A stretch of DNA of 21,855 bases, taken from Candidatus Fermentibacterota bacterium. Its GTDB lineage: Bacteria; Fermentibacterota; Fermentibacteria; Fermentibacterales; Fermentibacteraceae. Numbering within the stretch: the stretch's first letter is position 1; the number at the start of each line of letters is the position of its first letter. The position numbers were made by a program, and so were the translations under genes. The DNA lies in the NCBI GenBank assembly GCA_012523605.1, contig JAAYTY010000025.1, positions 1 through 21,855 of the forward strand, given 5' to 3'. The notes beneath the pieces are model-generated. The model ran no database searches. It saw nothing but the letters and a program-made list of their open reading frames with translations, and was not told the origin of the DNA. Shown here piece by piece: positions 1 to 8,956 of the stretch.

Positions 1-146
1 CTGGAGTGGTCCCTGGAGGAGGGCGACGAAGGATCGTGCGGGCGGTGCATCTCGAGGACACCCGGAACGAGCCAAGTGCCGTCCGTCCAGTACGTCCTCC
101 CGGCGGAGCCCGCCAGGCACGCGAGAACCACCGCCAGAACCTGCAT
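1..146 (-). CDS. Exported hypothetical protein, N-terminal part only (cut by left edge)
   Basis: The reading frame begins with ATG at 146-144 and runs open to the window edge for 48 codons. The first 16 residues (MQVLAVVLACLAGSAG) look like a short signal peptide, followed by a Trp- and Pro-containing stretch (RTYWTDGTWLVPG). The ATG overlaps the TGA of the preceding exported-protein gene by one base (TGATG), so it is very probably the next gene of the same secretion operon and translated by coupling. Too little is visible to name a family. The start and signal peptide are seen directly; membership of the operon is inference from spacing and strand. Confidence 0.6.
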   Translation of the reverse strand, partial: MQVLAVVLACLAGSAGRTYWTDGTWLVPGVLEMHRPHDPSSPSSRDHS

Positions 147-814
147 CAGAACCTGACCCCTATGACCATCTGCAGGGAGGAGAAATCCGAAGCTCCCGGG
201 AAGGAGAGATCGGTGTAGAGAACCTGCTCTTCCCCTCCGACGAGAGCGGCGTCGATCGCGCTGACGGCGCGGTTGACCACGGCGAACATCCCTATGTAGA
301 TGCTCCTCCTGAACCACTCCCTGCTGGAGCGGAGGGCGTCCCTGAAGTCCTCCCGGGCGGCGCTGGAAGTCCACTCCCAGGCGTCGTCGCCGTAGTAGGA
401 GTACCTGTCGTAGTAGTCCTGCTGGGCCTCCGGATCGTCCGGATAGTAGTAGCGGGCCATCCGCCTGATATAGTCGTTGTATTCGGAGCTCGAATCGAAG
501 TCGCCCATATCCTCCAGATAGTCCCCGTCGCGTCCGTCCACGTCTATGCCGGCGTCCTCCGCGGCGAGGACGGTGTAGTCGTCGCGGGCGAACACCCCCT
601 CGAGATAGCTCAGACCCACGCCGGTCCATGTCGCGGCTTCGAGGCCGAGGAAGACGTTCCCCCTGCCGTGGAGCCCGAGGCTGTGCTGACCCCAGCCGGG
701 CATCAGAGCGGACCTCAATGCGGCGCTCCTGGGGGTCGGGCGATGCCCCGCGGTCGCGCAGGCGCAGACAGCGGCCAGGCAAGCCAGCGCAGTCCTGACG
801 AAGAGGCTCCTCAT
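146..814 (-). CDS. Small exported protein, possibly DUF5683-like, membrane or outer-membrane associated
   Basis: A 222-residue protein with a hydrophobic N-terminus (about residues 5-23) that reads as a Sec signal peptide. After it comes a SALMPGWGQ motif followed by G-rich and apolar segments, a pattern I associate with DUF5683-type proteins of Bacteroidota and related groups, although the match is weak. Residues about 75-150 are very acidic and tyrosine-rich. A second apolar segment (about 170-192) follows, and the protein ends in VIGVRF, with the terminal Phe typical of outer-membrane beta-barrel proteins. ATG at 814 lies one base after the M6 protease stop (TGA-G-ATG), so translation is probably coupled. 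Role unknown; an envelope role in the same export operon is inferred. Confidence 0.6.
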   Translation of the reverse strand: MRSLFVRTALACLAAVCACATAGHRPTPRSAALRSALMPGWGQHSLGLHGRGNVFLGLEAATWTGVGLSYLEGVFARDDYTVLAAEDAGIDVDGRDGDYLEDMGDFDSSSEYNDYIRRMARYYYPDDPEAQQDYYDRYSYYGDDAWEWTSSAAREDFRDALRSSREWFRRSIYIGMFAVVNRAVSAIDAALVGGEEQVLYTDLSFPGASDFSSLQMVIGVRF

Positions 815-815
815 C

Positions 816-3632
816 TCAGTGCACCACCCCGGCGTGGAACAGCGCGCTTACGGAGGAGGAGGCGCCGTCGAGCTCCAGGCAGACATAATAGACGCCGGGG
901 GAGAGATCCCGCGTCTGCCATTCCGTTTCGAAGGCCATTCCGGCCTGGCAGGAACCCGACATCCGGGTGACGAGCTCTCCCGCAAGGTTGAAGACGTCTA
1001 TCCTCCATGCGGCATCCTCGCCGCTCTCGAATCTGATAGTGCCGGGGCCGTCGCCGCGCACGGGGTTGGGATAGACGAAGAAGCTGCCGGGCACGAGCAG
1101 GCCGCCGCCCTGGCCGGGCGCGAGGAGGTCGCTCCACCAGCAGTTCTCCCCGGAGTAGTCGGCCCCGGGATACCAGGAACGGTCCCCCAGGCCTGTTTCC
1201 CAGAGACCCGTCCAGCCCGAGGCGTCGGCCGCGCAGATTTCGAGGAGGCCGTCTCCGTCGAGGTCGCTCACAAGAGGCCTGCCCAGCGGATAGTCGCCCG
1301 TGGAGAGGGGGAAGCCCTGCTCCGGCGCACCCGCCGGGCCGCACAGGAATATCCTTCCGTCGCGGGTTCCGAAAGCCGTGGAACCGGTCGTGCCCGAGCC
1401 CGAGTCGTAAGCCGACCGCTCGCGGATGCCGGGATCGCCCTCCATCTCCAGAGGCCAGTCCATCAGCACCGCTCCCGAGCCCTCGAAGGCCTCCACACCC
1501 TCCGTGGTTTCGGCGAGGATCTCGGGATGCCCGTCCGCGTTCATGTCCGCCAGCCAGGGCGAGCAGAGAGGCTCGGCCCCGAAAACAACCGGGAAGCCAG
1601 GACGAGGAAGGCCGCGCTCGTCGAAGAGCGAGAGGGTGCTTCCGCAGAGAACCGCCAGCTCAGCGATCCCGTCCCTGTCGAAGTCGCAGCAGAGCGGAGG
1701 GCTGACGGGCTCGCCGCCCTGTGCCTCCACGCTCCATCCCTGGAGGGGCATGCCGCCCCTGTCCCAGGCATGGACCCTTCCGGAGACGGTGGAGGCGGCG
1801 ACGGCTGGAGCGTTCTCCACAGGGAGCACGGCCAGCCCGGCCACGGCTTCCGGAACCTCCCTGGGCCAGCCCGGCAACTGGACCCCCGAGAGGTCGAACA
1901 GATGTATCCGGTCTCTTTTGGTGGCGATGGCGACGGCTTCGAGCCGGGGGCTGAGCATGGCGGCAACCGGAGGCGCGGGCAGGGCGACGGGCCATCCCGG
2001 CAGGCTCGAGCCGGAGGCGTCCACCAGGTGGGCGCTGTCGGAATCGCACCAGAGCATGCAGGCGCCCCTTTCCGGGAGTTCGGCCGACAGAGGCGGGATG
2101 ACCACGCCGGTGGCGATGGCCTGGGGAACCGGATCCTCCGGGAGCACCTGCCACAGGATGCCCACGGTCGAGGTGAAGACCGCGGCGGTGCCCGAGCCCG
2201 TCTCCCTGGGAACCGGGCCGAAATCGAGGGGGCCCAGCGAAACGGGCCATCCGTCGGGCATCAGAGAGAAGTCGAACGAGACGTCCATGGCCGCCTGCGG
2301 CGTATCCAGAACTTCGATGGTGATCCCCGTCGCGCCGCCCCAGCTCGTGGAACTGTTCGGCTCGGTCCCTGGGCCGAAAACGGATCCGTAGCCGCCCGAG
2401 AACCAGGGGTCGTACTCGCTTCCCTCGATGCCATAGATATCGGGAAGGGAGTAGTCGAAATCCTGTATTCCGTCGGCCTCCTCGAGATCCACGGCCTTGT
2501 GCTCCGGATCGGTGTTCATCGTATTGGAAGCCAGCCTCTCGTTCACCTCGCCCTGATCTACGTGCCAGATGAGGATGCCCGAGCCGCGAAGGCCGAAGTC
2601 GTGCTCGTCCGCTCCGCACAGGCCGTCGCCGTCGGGATCCCTGAGCCTGTTCTCGACGAGCAGGTATTCGGAGCCCGAGAGGCGCACGCGGCAGATCGTG
2701 TCGCCGGCGGCGCATTCCAGCAGGGTGTCGGAGGGAACCGTGATCTCCGTGGCCCATCCGAGATACGACCTGGACCAGGCTCCCGGCGCCGGCGGCCAGA
2801 AACCGCTCATCATCCACTGCCCGTATCCCATTATGTCCCAGCCTCCGACTCCTACGGCGCCGGTCTCGGTGTCGTAGAGGTCGGGCAGGCCGAACTGGTG
2901 CATCAGCTCGTGTACCATGGTGCCGAGAACCCCCAGGCCGAATCCGTCCTGGGTCTCGGTTTCGGGCAGAAGCATCCCCTCCTGCACATAGACGCCGTCG
3001 CCTGTTTCGATGCCGGGATAGCCCGGGCCGCCCTCGGGCAGGTAGTATGCGAGGTCGGCCAGCCCGAGGAAGACCGAGTAGAGGTCCCCCGGGCTGTCGC
3101 CGAAGATGTCGGACTCCTGTCCGGCGCCGGCATGGACCACCATCACCGCGTCGAACTGCGAGAAGTCAACGTCCGGATCGGCGGCCTGTACGGCGTCCCT
3201 CAGGAGGACGCAGAGGCCCGTCCACTCCACGGCTTCGCCGCCGTACCAGGACATCTGATGGCCCATCGCGTAGGCGCCTTCCGACGGGAAGACCTCCGGG
3301 ACGAGTTCGAGCCTTCCGCCCGATACGTCCAGAACGTAGTCAGACATCTGCCCGGCGAGGGCCTCGGTGTACGGGATTCCGTGCGAGGGGTCGAAGCTCC
3401 CGTTCCCGGTGGTGGACGGATCGAAGTCCTCGACGAACTCGACCCTGATGACACAGAGCCTCAGAAGGCCCCGGGTGGAGATCCCGGCTTCGGGCGAGCC
3501 GTTCCAAACGGCGACCCCGGAGGAGGGCCTCTCGTTCAGCCAGGGCATCCCCGTGCCGGGCGCGACGGGCATCGCCCCGCCGGCGGCCGAAAAACAGAGC
3601 GGAAGCGCCGCCACCCAGCAGGGCAGCTTCAT
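816..3632 (-). CDS. Secreted M6-family metalloprotease with beta-propeller and T9SS type A sorting domain
   Basis: A 938-residue secreted protease with a signal peptide at about residues 1-20. The zinc site is HELMHQFGLPD (H241, E242, H245, D251), the HExxHxxGxxD form of M6/immune-inhibitor-A peptidases, and a Met-turn candidate GGWDIMGYG follows at 263-271. Residues about 460-800 carry a repeated GWP/GFP motif every 42-48 residues plus three Asp-rich FG-GAP-like segments (DFDRDG 650, DMNADG 696, DLDGDG 790), suggesting a beta-propeller. The last 88 residues begin FFVYPNP and contain FNLAGELV and LSPGVYYV, the T9SS type A sorting (Por_Secre_tail) pattern. The start overlaps the PorV-like stop by one base (TGATG). 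It is the likely cargo of the two upstream secretion proteins. Substrate unknown. Confidence 0.9.
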   Translation of the reverse strand: MKLPCWVAALPLCFSAAGGAMPVAPGTGMPWLNERPSSGVAVWNGSPEAGISTRGLLRLCVIRVEFVEDFDPSTTGNGSFDPSHGIPYTEALAGQMSDYVLDVSGGRLELVPEVFPSEGAYAMGHQMSWYGGEAVEWTGLCVLLRDAVQAADPDVDFSQFDAVMVVHAGAGQESDIFGDSPGDLYSVFLGLADLAYYLPEGGPGYPGIETGDGVYVQEGMLLPETETQDGFGLGVLGTMVHELMHQFGLPDLYDTETGAVGVGGWDIMGYGQWMMSGFWPPAPGAWSRSYLGWATEITVPSDTLLECAAGDTICRVRLSGSEYLLVENRLRDPDGDGLCGADEHDFGLRGSGILIWHVDQGEVNERLASNTMNTDPEHKAVDLEEADGIQDFDYSLPDIYGIEGSEYDPWFSGGYGSVFGPGTEPNSSTSWGGATGITIEVLDTPQAAMDVSFDFSLMPDGWPVSLGPLDFGPVPRETGSGTAAVFTSTVGILWQVLPEDPVPQAIATGVVIPPLSAELPERGACMLWCDSDSAHLVDASGSSLPGWPVALPAPPVAAMLSPRLEAVAIATKRDRIHLFDLSGVQLPGWPREVPEAVAGLAVLPVENAPAVAASTVSGRVHAWDRGGMPLQGWSVEAQGGEPVSPPLCCDFDRDGIAELAVLCGSTLSLFDERGLPRPGFPVVFGAEPLCSPWLADMNADGHPEILAETTEGVEAFEGSGAVLMDWPLEMEGDPGIRERSAYDSGSGTTGSTAFGTRDGRIFLCGPAGAPEQGFPLSTGDYPLGRPLVSDLDGDGLLEICAADASGWTGLWETGLGDRSWYPGADYSGENCWWSDLLAPGQGGGLLVPGSFFVYPNPVRGDGPGTIRFESGEDAAWRIDVFNLAGELVTRMSGSCQAGMAFETEWQTRDLSPGVYYVCLELDGASSSVSALFHAGVVH

Positions 3633-4639
3633 CAGAACCGGACCACCAGCGAGAACTTCTTGTTGTACTTGCCCGAGCCCTGCAGACTGCTCTCCACGGG
3701 AACGAACGCCATGTCGAACTGGAAGCTGGAATAGTGCACGCCCGCCCCGAACGTGGCGCCCTGGATGGTGGACTCGCCCTCGGTGTCGTGTATGTAGCCA
3801 GCCCGCAGTCCCAGGAGGTCATAGTACCAGTACTCTGCGCCCGCGCCCCACTTGTTCTCGTTGAACTCCTCGCCGAAGCCGTCCTCGACGTAGGTCATCA
3901 GCTTGCTGTAGTCGGCCGCCACCCTGAGCTGGGTCATCCTGGAATCGAACGGCTCATAGGCCATGCCGACGCGGATAGTCCTGGGAAGGGGGTTGTTCTC
4001 GCTCTCGCCTCCGTAGCTCATGTTCGGCCCGAGATTGGACAGGCTCGCGCCTATGGAGGCGTCTCCCAGGGAGCCCAGGCCGATCTCCTCCATCGGGATC
4101 TCGTATAGCACGCCCAGGTCAGCCGCGAACGACGAGCCCTTTCCGGTGTCGCTGTAGTAGAGATGGTCGTATATGAACTTGAGCCCCACTCCGACGTTCA
4201 CTCCGGGGGTCACCTCGGTGCCCATGGAGCCGGTGGCCGCTATGCCGTAGGCATAGAAAGTCCCTATCGGGTCGGGGCTGCCCTCCACGGTCTCCTCCTG
4301 TTCGCCCATGGACATGAAGGTGATGTTTCCGCCGACCCCGCCCCAGCCCTCTATGTAGCGCGCATACCCGAGGTACTCGAAGTAGAGGTCGTCGGCGAGC
4401 TGGGGCAGCCACTTGGAGTGCTGGAGAGTGATCTCGTCCACTCCCGGCTCGATGTTGGCGAGGCCCGCAGGATTCCAGTAGGAGGCGGTCGCATCGTCCG
4501 AGACGGCCGTGAAGGCCTCCCCCATCCCGTTCGGGCGGGCGCCCGGCGTGATGGTCATCCAGATGACGCTCGCGGTCGAGGCGGCCGCCATGGGGACGGC
4601 CAGCAGCAGGACCGCAGCGGGCAGCATTTTTAGGATCAT
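3632..4639 (-). CDS. porV: PorV/PorQ-like outer-membrane beta-barrel protein
   Basis: An outer-membrane barrel of 335 residues (340 from the upstream ATG at 4654). The signal peptide is MILKMLPAAVLLLAVPMAAAS. The mature N-terminus carries the PorV/UPF0164 signature GARPNGMGEAFTAVSDDA, then YWNPAGLA, and the chain ends FSLVVRF with a C-terminal Phe. In T9SS bacteria PorV carries cargo from the translocon to the PorU sortase-like peptidase on the cell surface, and here a C25 peptidase gene lies immediately upstream. I prefer ATG 4639 because GGGAGG sits four bases before it and the signal peptide starts there. The ATG at 4654 overlaps the C25 stop as TGATG and may provide coupling. PorV rather than PorQ or a generic family member is not certain. 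Confidence 0.8.
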   Translation of the reverse strand: MILKMLPAAVLLLAVPMAAASTASVIWMTITPGARPNGMGEAFTAVSDDATASYWNPAGLANIEPGVDEITLQHSKWLPQLADDLYFEYLGYARYIEGWGGVGGNITFMSMGEQEETVEGSPDPIGTFYAYGIAATGSMGTEVTPGVNVGVGLKFIYDHLYYSDTGKGSSFAADLGVLYEIPMEEIGLGSLGDASIGASLSNLGPNMSYGGESENNPLPRTIRVGMAYEPFDSRMTQLRVAADYSKLMTYVEDGFGEEFNENKWGAGAEYWYYDLLGLRAGYIHDTEGESTIQGATFGAGVHYSSFQFDMAFVPVESSLQGSGKYNKKFSLVVRF

Positions 4640-4653
4640 CTTTCCTCCCGGCA

Positions 4654-7600
4654 TCAGTTCCGCCTCACCACCGCCAGCACGCCCGTGGCATCCGAGGACC
4701 CGCCGCCGGCGGCCGCCGTTATCCTGTACACGTATGTTCCACTCGCAACAGGATCTCCGTCACCGTCACGGAGATCCCACCACCATTGGTTATATCCCTG
4801 CCCCGAGGGGATGTTCCTCTCCTCGAGGATCCTCCGCCCGGCAACGGTGAAGACGGACACGGTCACAGCCGCTTCGCCGCTCTGGCTCCAGTTGATGGAG
4901 ACGCCCTCGCTCGCGGGACAGGGATAGACGAAGACCTGGGAGAGCCCCACGGCTCCGTAGGCCAGAACTTCGAAGTCGAGGGACTCGCTGCTCCTGTTGA
5001 GCAGGCAGTCGCTGGCACGCAGTTCCAGGGAGTGGGCGCCCTCCTGCATTACTCCGATCGTGACCTCCAACTGGCCGTCCGTGGAGCTTCCCGGGTCGTA
5101 CCTGAAATGGCGCGACACGTCCTGGGGAGATCCATCAACATAGAGCGCGAGCTGCCGCCCGGGGTTCCCCAGGAGGTTTATGCCGGAGGGATCGCTGAGC
5201 CTCGCGGAGACGCGCACATCTCCCGATACCTTCGGGGACTCGACGTTCCTGAAGCCATCTATCCAGAGCTCGATCCCCGGCCCCGTGGTGTCCGAGGCCG
5301 ATGGAGATCCGGGTACGAGGGGAACGGGGAACAGAGCCCCGCATGCCTCGGAGCCGGGCACCGGAACGAACGTGGAGAGCCGAGCCTCGTCTCCGGCGCG
5401 GGCGTCCACCGGCACGAAGAACTCGAACTGGAAGCCGGGCTCCGCCTGAGCCGATCCCGAGTAGAACAGCGAGCCCTGGTCTATGTAGGGTATCGGGAAT
5501 CCCTGCCTGAAGGTGTAGTAGGTGTCGGGCCGGCAGGACTCGTACACCTCCGCCAGCACCAGACCCGGCGCGGGAGTCGACCCGGTGCAGACCGTCGGCT
5601 CCCCCTTCCGCAGGCCGGTGGTTTCCATCTCCACGTCGTCGGGCGGAATCGCGAGATCCATGGCCCCGAACCCGAAGAGCTGATACATGCGGTTGTTGTC
5701 GTTGTAACCGGCGTCGAGCTTGGCGAGCAGGAGACACTCCGAGACTGTCAGGCCCTCCCCTCCGAACAGCCTGTCCAGGAAGGCCGCGAGGAGAGTCTCG
5801 TTGAGATATCCCCCGGTGAGCCCGGTCGCTCCGACACCCATCACGGCCCCCCCGGCCGGGACGGTCGTGATGCTCTGGGCTATGCACTGCTGGTTGGGAT
5901 TCTGGAACTGGCCTACGTCGCAGGAGCCGAAGAAGGCCAGCGGCAGCCGGCCGCCGCAGGCGAGCTGGTTCGCATCCTCGAGGTACAGGAGACCCTCGTC
6001 GGCGAGCTGGTCGAAAGCCCCGTGTCCAAGGAACAGCGACAGGAGCGCCCCCTCGGACCATAGCGCGATGTAGTCGGAGCGGGCCTCGGGCTTCTTCCAC
6101 AGCTCGTTGAAGTCGTAGAAGATCAGATAGTGCTTAACGGGCCTCATGAAGGACGGGAGGTGCTCCTCCAGAATCCTCTCCATGCTGTCGGTGTGATACG
6201 TCTCGTCGCCGGAGTGCTTGCTCGAACGCTCGTCGTCCGCGGCGCCCAGCACCCTGGTCTGCCATTCGCCCGAGTTCAGCCCGGCGAGGTATTCCAGCGC
6301 GCGCTGGACCACGAGCTGAACCTCCGATCTCTGCCGGGCGGCGATCCTCGAGACGGCCATCTGCGGGTACTGGGACCCCTCCACGATGGCGAATACGTCG
6401 TCGCCGACGGTCTGGCCGTTCTCGAAGAAGAGGATGTCGATGTGACAGGGGGTAGTGGAAAGCCTGTGCAGGGGGTCGTAGTGCCCCGAGCCCACCAGCG
6501 CCAGGTTCGAGGGCACGGGCTCCCAGGTAGAGACGGTGTGTAAGACGAAGGCCCTGATCGCGCCGGGATCCCTCACGCCGCCCGAGAACTCGTCGTACAC
6601 CTCCTGCGCGGATACGGCGACGCATCCCGGCAGAAACGAGAGGGGTATCACGTCGGATACGAAGTCTTCGCCGGCGACGATCACGGTGCCTGCTCCCGAG
6701 AGGGTTCCCACGATTCGTCCCGGCTCGGCCTCCTCGACCAGCAGGGGCGACATGAAACCGCCCTGAGGGACCACCCAGAGCTCCCGCGCCCTCCATCCGG
6801 CGGGGAACTCTATCTCGAAGGCCTGCGCGCCGACTCCCTCGAGTACGGCGGCCAGCGTGTCGCCGGAGACGGCGAACAGCGAGGAGCCCGCCAGCCCTCC
6901 CGTCCAGTCCACCCGCCGCCTGGCACCGGGATTCAGCCGCTCGAGCGGCACCTGCGTCTGTCCGCGGGTCGAGAAAGGCAGTTCGGGAAACACGGAGAAG
7001 CAGTCGAAATAGACGTCGTCGCCGGGCGATGTAGTCTGGTGTCTGATCCTGAAGGCGAGCATGTTGCCGCTCTCCCTCAGGTTCGAACACTGCACCTCCA
7101 GGTCGAACGCGCCGTAATCGTACCAGGACGTGTCTGCCAGGACCGCGTCGTTGAGCTGGACCAGCACCTGGTGGAGACCGGAGGTGCCCGACCTGAACCG
7201 GAGCCTCAGCCGTCCCGGGCCGGTTGCGCCGGGACACTCGAACGGGTGGTAGAACCACTGGGTGCCCGTCCCGTGGGACTCGTCCCAGAACCAGTACCAG
7301 CCGGTGGAGGCGTCCTTGTAGAGGTAGTCCTGCTCGAAGTGCATCCTGCCGGAGTAGCTCTCCCCCGCGGACGGCGCCCCCGTCATGCCCGCGTCGAGCA
7401 CCTGCATGCGGGCTCCCGGATCGCCGCCCCAGGTGAGCCAGTAGCAGTTCGACGAGTCGAAGCGGTGGTTGAAGTGGAAGGGTCTTTCCGTGCCGTCAGG
7501 CTCCCACCACGAGAGGCCCCGTGCGAAGAACATGATGCTGTCGCCGTCGCCGAAGATGCCGTCGCCCCCGTCGGAGACCAGGATGGGCACGGCGCGGGGC

Positions 7601-8325
7601 GCGTAGGACTCTAGCCATGGCGACGCGCCCATCTCCCTGCCCCGCCCGGTGTACATCGCGAGCGACGCCGACGGAGCGCCCCACGCCCATGGGATGTCCG
7701 AGCAGGAGAGCGCATAGACTCCCGCGGTGTCGATCTCGATGCGTGCCCAGGGCAGGCCCCAGAACGGGCTCGAAAGAGCTCTCCGCGGAGAGGAGGGGCC
7801 CGCGCCCGGAACGCCCGTGAGGGCTTCGAGCAGGGGGTCGCGGCCGCGGCCGCCGTGCGAAGCTCCGGACACCCTGACTAGCAGTCTGGAGGCCCGTACC
7901 AGGCTCCCGCCGCGCAGAATCACGGGATGGAGTTCCACAACGGCGATCCTGGACCGCCTCCATGTCTCCACCGAGACCAGCCCGCCCCAGGAGGACGGAA
8001 GGTCGGACGGAGCGGCCGGTACGAGCGTCTGACCGCAGGAGTCCACTGCCGCCCTGCGTACTTCCGCGCGGGGCGCAGGGCCGACTCCTTCCGCGACGAC
8101 CTCAACCAGCGGCTCGGCATCCGCCGCCAGAGGGATGTAGAGGAGTCTGCGGGGCAGGAGCACGTCGCCGTTCGCTCCGGAGAAGCCGCATCCATCGGCG
8201 ATGAAGCCGGGGCAGGGGTCGCCGGGAAGAGCGACGATTTCCGGGCAGTCGAATACCATGACGTCGCCGCCGGCCCTGTTGGCCGGAAGCTGGAGCGTGA
8301 GGAGGAAGGCGAGGAGCGCGGGCAA
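4654..8325 (-). CDS. porU: PorU-like C25 family cysteine peptidase (gingipain fold) with C-terminal sorting-type domain
   Basis: A 1223-residue secreted peptidase. The N-terminal 20 residues from a TTG start form a plausible signal peptide. A long N-terminal region (about 25-560) precedes the C25 catalytic domain at about 565-900. The catalytic pair is visible as LFLGHGAF (His768) and FFGSCDVGQF (Cys802), 34 residues apart, close to the gingipain spacing. YQLFGFGAMDL (881-891) resembles the conserved C25 FGDPAM segment. Ig-like sequence follows, and residues 1131-1223 (VFVYPCPASEG, FTVAGRRI, ASGTYVYRI) form a FlgD/T9SS-tail-like domain. Known biology: PorU removes T9SS signals and anchors cargo together with PorV. 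Adjacency to a PorV-like gene supports this over a free protease. The gene starts nine bases after divIVA and lacks a clear ribosome-binding site. Confidence 0.85.
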   Translation of the reverse strand: MPALLAFLLTLQLPANRAGGDVMVFDCPEIVALPGDPCPGFIADGCGFSGANGDVLLPRRLLYIPLAADAEPLVEVVAEGVGPAPRAEVRRAAVDSCGQTLVPAAPSDLPSSWGGLVSVETWRRSRIAVVELHPVILRGGSLVRASRLLVRVSGASHGGRGRDPLLEALTGVPGAGPSSPRRALSSPFWGLPWARIEIDTAGVYALSCSDIPWAWGAPSASLAMYTGRGREMGASPWLESYAPRAVPILVSDGGDGIFGDGDSIMFFARGLSWWEPDGTERPFHFNHRFDSSNCYWLTWGGDPGARMQVLDAGMTGAPSAGESYSGRMHFEQDYLYKDASTGWYWFWDESHGTGTQWFYHPFECPGATGPGRLRLRFRSGTSGLHQVLVQLNDAVLADTSWYDYGAFDLEVQCSNLRESGNMLAFRIRHQTTSPGDDVYFDCFSVFPELPFSTRGQTQVPLERLNPGARRRVDWTGGLAGSSLFAVSGDTLAAVLEGVGAQAFEIEFPAGWRARELWVVPQGGFMSPLLVEEAEPGRIVGTLSGAGTVIVAGEDFVSDVIPLSFLPGCVAVSAQEVYDEFSGGVRDPGAIRAFVLHTVSTWEPVPSNLALVGSGHYDPLHRLSTTPCHIDILFFENGQTVGDDVFAIVEGSQYPQMAVSRIAARQRSEVQLVVQRALEYLAGLNSGEWQTRVLGAADDERSSKHSGDETYHTDSMERILEEHLPSFMRPVKHYLIFYDFNELWKKPEARSDYIALWSEGALLSLFLGHGAFDQLADEGLLYLEDANQLACGGRLPLAFFGSCDVGQFQNPNQQCIAQSITTVPAGGAVMGVGATGLTGGYLNETLLAAFLDRLFGGEGLTVSECLLLAKLDAGYNDNNRMYQLFGFGAMDLAIPPDDVEMETTGLRKGEPTVCTGSTPAPGLVLAEVYESCRPDTYYTFRQGFPIPYIDQGSLFYSGSAQAEPGFQFEFFVPVDARAGDEARLSTFVPVPGSEACGALFPVPLVPGSPSASDTTGPGIELWIDGFRNVESPKVSGDVRVSARLSDPSGINLLGNPGRQLALYVDGSPQDVSRHFRYDPGSSTDGQLEVTIGVMQEGAHSLELRASDCLLNRSSESLDFEVLAYGAVGLSQVFVYPCPASEGVSINWSQSGEAAVTVSVFTVAGRRILEERNIPSGQGYNQWWWDLRDGDGDPVASGTYVYRITAAAGGGSSDATGVLAVVRRN

Positions 8326-8334
8326 GGCTGGGCC

Positions 8335-8868
8335 TCAGAGCTCGGAGAGCTCGAGGATCGGGCCGTCCCCGGCCTCCTCTCCGGGGAGCTTCTTCTCGTC
8401 GGGGACGTTTTCCATGCGGATGCGCGCTTCCTCCATCTCGACCATCCTGCCCTGGGCTTCGAGGAAGGAGGTCATCTGCGCGAGGATCGAGATGCGCCTG
8501 TCCTGAAGCTCTCTTATCGTCTCGGTGAGGACCTGTACCCGCTCGCGGGCTTCGCTGACCAGGCTGGCCGCCTTGACCTCGGCATCCATCACGATCAGCT
8601 CGGCCTGCTTCTCGGCGTCGGCACGCGCGTTGGCGGCGCTCTGCTGCTGGGCGACCAGGACCTCCCGGACGGCGCCCTCCATCCTGTCGAAATCGGCGGC
8701 GCGCGCCCGCAGGACCGTGAGTTCCTTCTCGACGGACTCGACCCTGGACACCGTCTCCTCCCAGGCCTCGGCCAGCATCTCCAGGAAGGCCTCGACCTCC
8801 GCCGTGTCGTATCCGCGCATCACCCTGCGGAACCGCTGTCTACGGATATCGAGAGGTGTTATCCTCAC
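8335..8868 (-). CDS. divIVA: DivIVA-domain coiled-coil protein
   Basis: A 177-residue protein. The N-terminal 32 residues match the DivIVA membrane-binding module: MRITPLDIRRQ followed by RRVMRGYDTAEVEAFL. A long heptad-rich, Ala/Glu/Gln-rich coiled coil follows (about 35-150), then an acidic tail ending LELSEL. DivIVA proteins bind curved membrane at poles and septa and recruit growth or division partners. The start is GTG; AAAGGAG lies 12 bases upstream, farther than usual. It is the first gene after a good promoter (8929-8956) and is followed nine bases later by the PorU-like gene, so it may be co-transcribed with the secretion block. yggS lies directly upstream, echoing the yggS (ylmE) to divIVA neighbourhood of Gram-positive division clusters, but sepF and ylmG/H are absent. 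Confidence 0.85.
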   Translation of the reverse strand: MRITPLDIRRQRFRRVMRGYDTAEVEAFLEMLAEAWEETVSRVESVEKELTVLRARAADFDRMEGAVREVLVAQQQSAANARADAEKQAELIVMDAEVKAASLVSEARERVQVLTETIRELQDRRISILAQMTSFLEAQGRMVEMEEARIRMENVPDEKKLPGEEAGDGPILELSEL

Positions 8869-8928
8869 TTGCGGTCAAGGCTCCTTTCGAACCGCCGCGA
8901 ATCGAAGCGCGGCAGTCTGTTCGGCGTG

Positions 8929-8956
8929 AAGATAGCCTGAGCCGGGTTCAAGTCAA
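8929..8956 (-). promoter_or_regulatory. Sigma70-type promoter for the divIVA-secretion operon
   Basis: On the minus strand TTGACT (8956-8951) is separated by 16 bases from TATCTT (8934-8929). The -35 box overlaps the yggS stop codon. The expected transcript start is near 8922, giving a leader of about 54 nt with a GCCGCG/CGCGGC hairpin (8894-8913). The hexamers and spacing are seen directly; activity is inferred. Confidence 0.5.

Noticed and set aside
146..814. Lipoprotein signal in the small exported protein
   Set aside because: The cysteines near residues 17-19 do not sit in a proper lipobox; a plain signal peptide fits better.
819..3734. A 971-codon open frame on the plus strand opposite the M6 protease
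   Set aside because: It is antisense to a gene with clear catalytic and domain motifs, has a composition rich in Arg, Gly, Pro and His, and shows no recognisable domain; long antisense frames are expected in GC-rich DNA.
4786..6063. A 425-codon open frame opposite the C25 peptidase
   Set aside because: Antisense shadow of a gene with intact catalytic residues; no domain visible.
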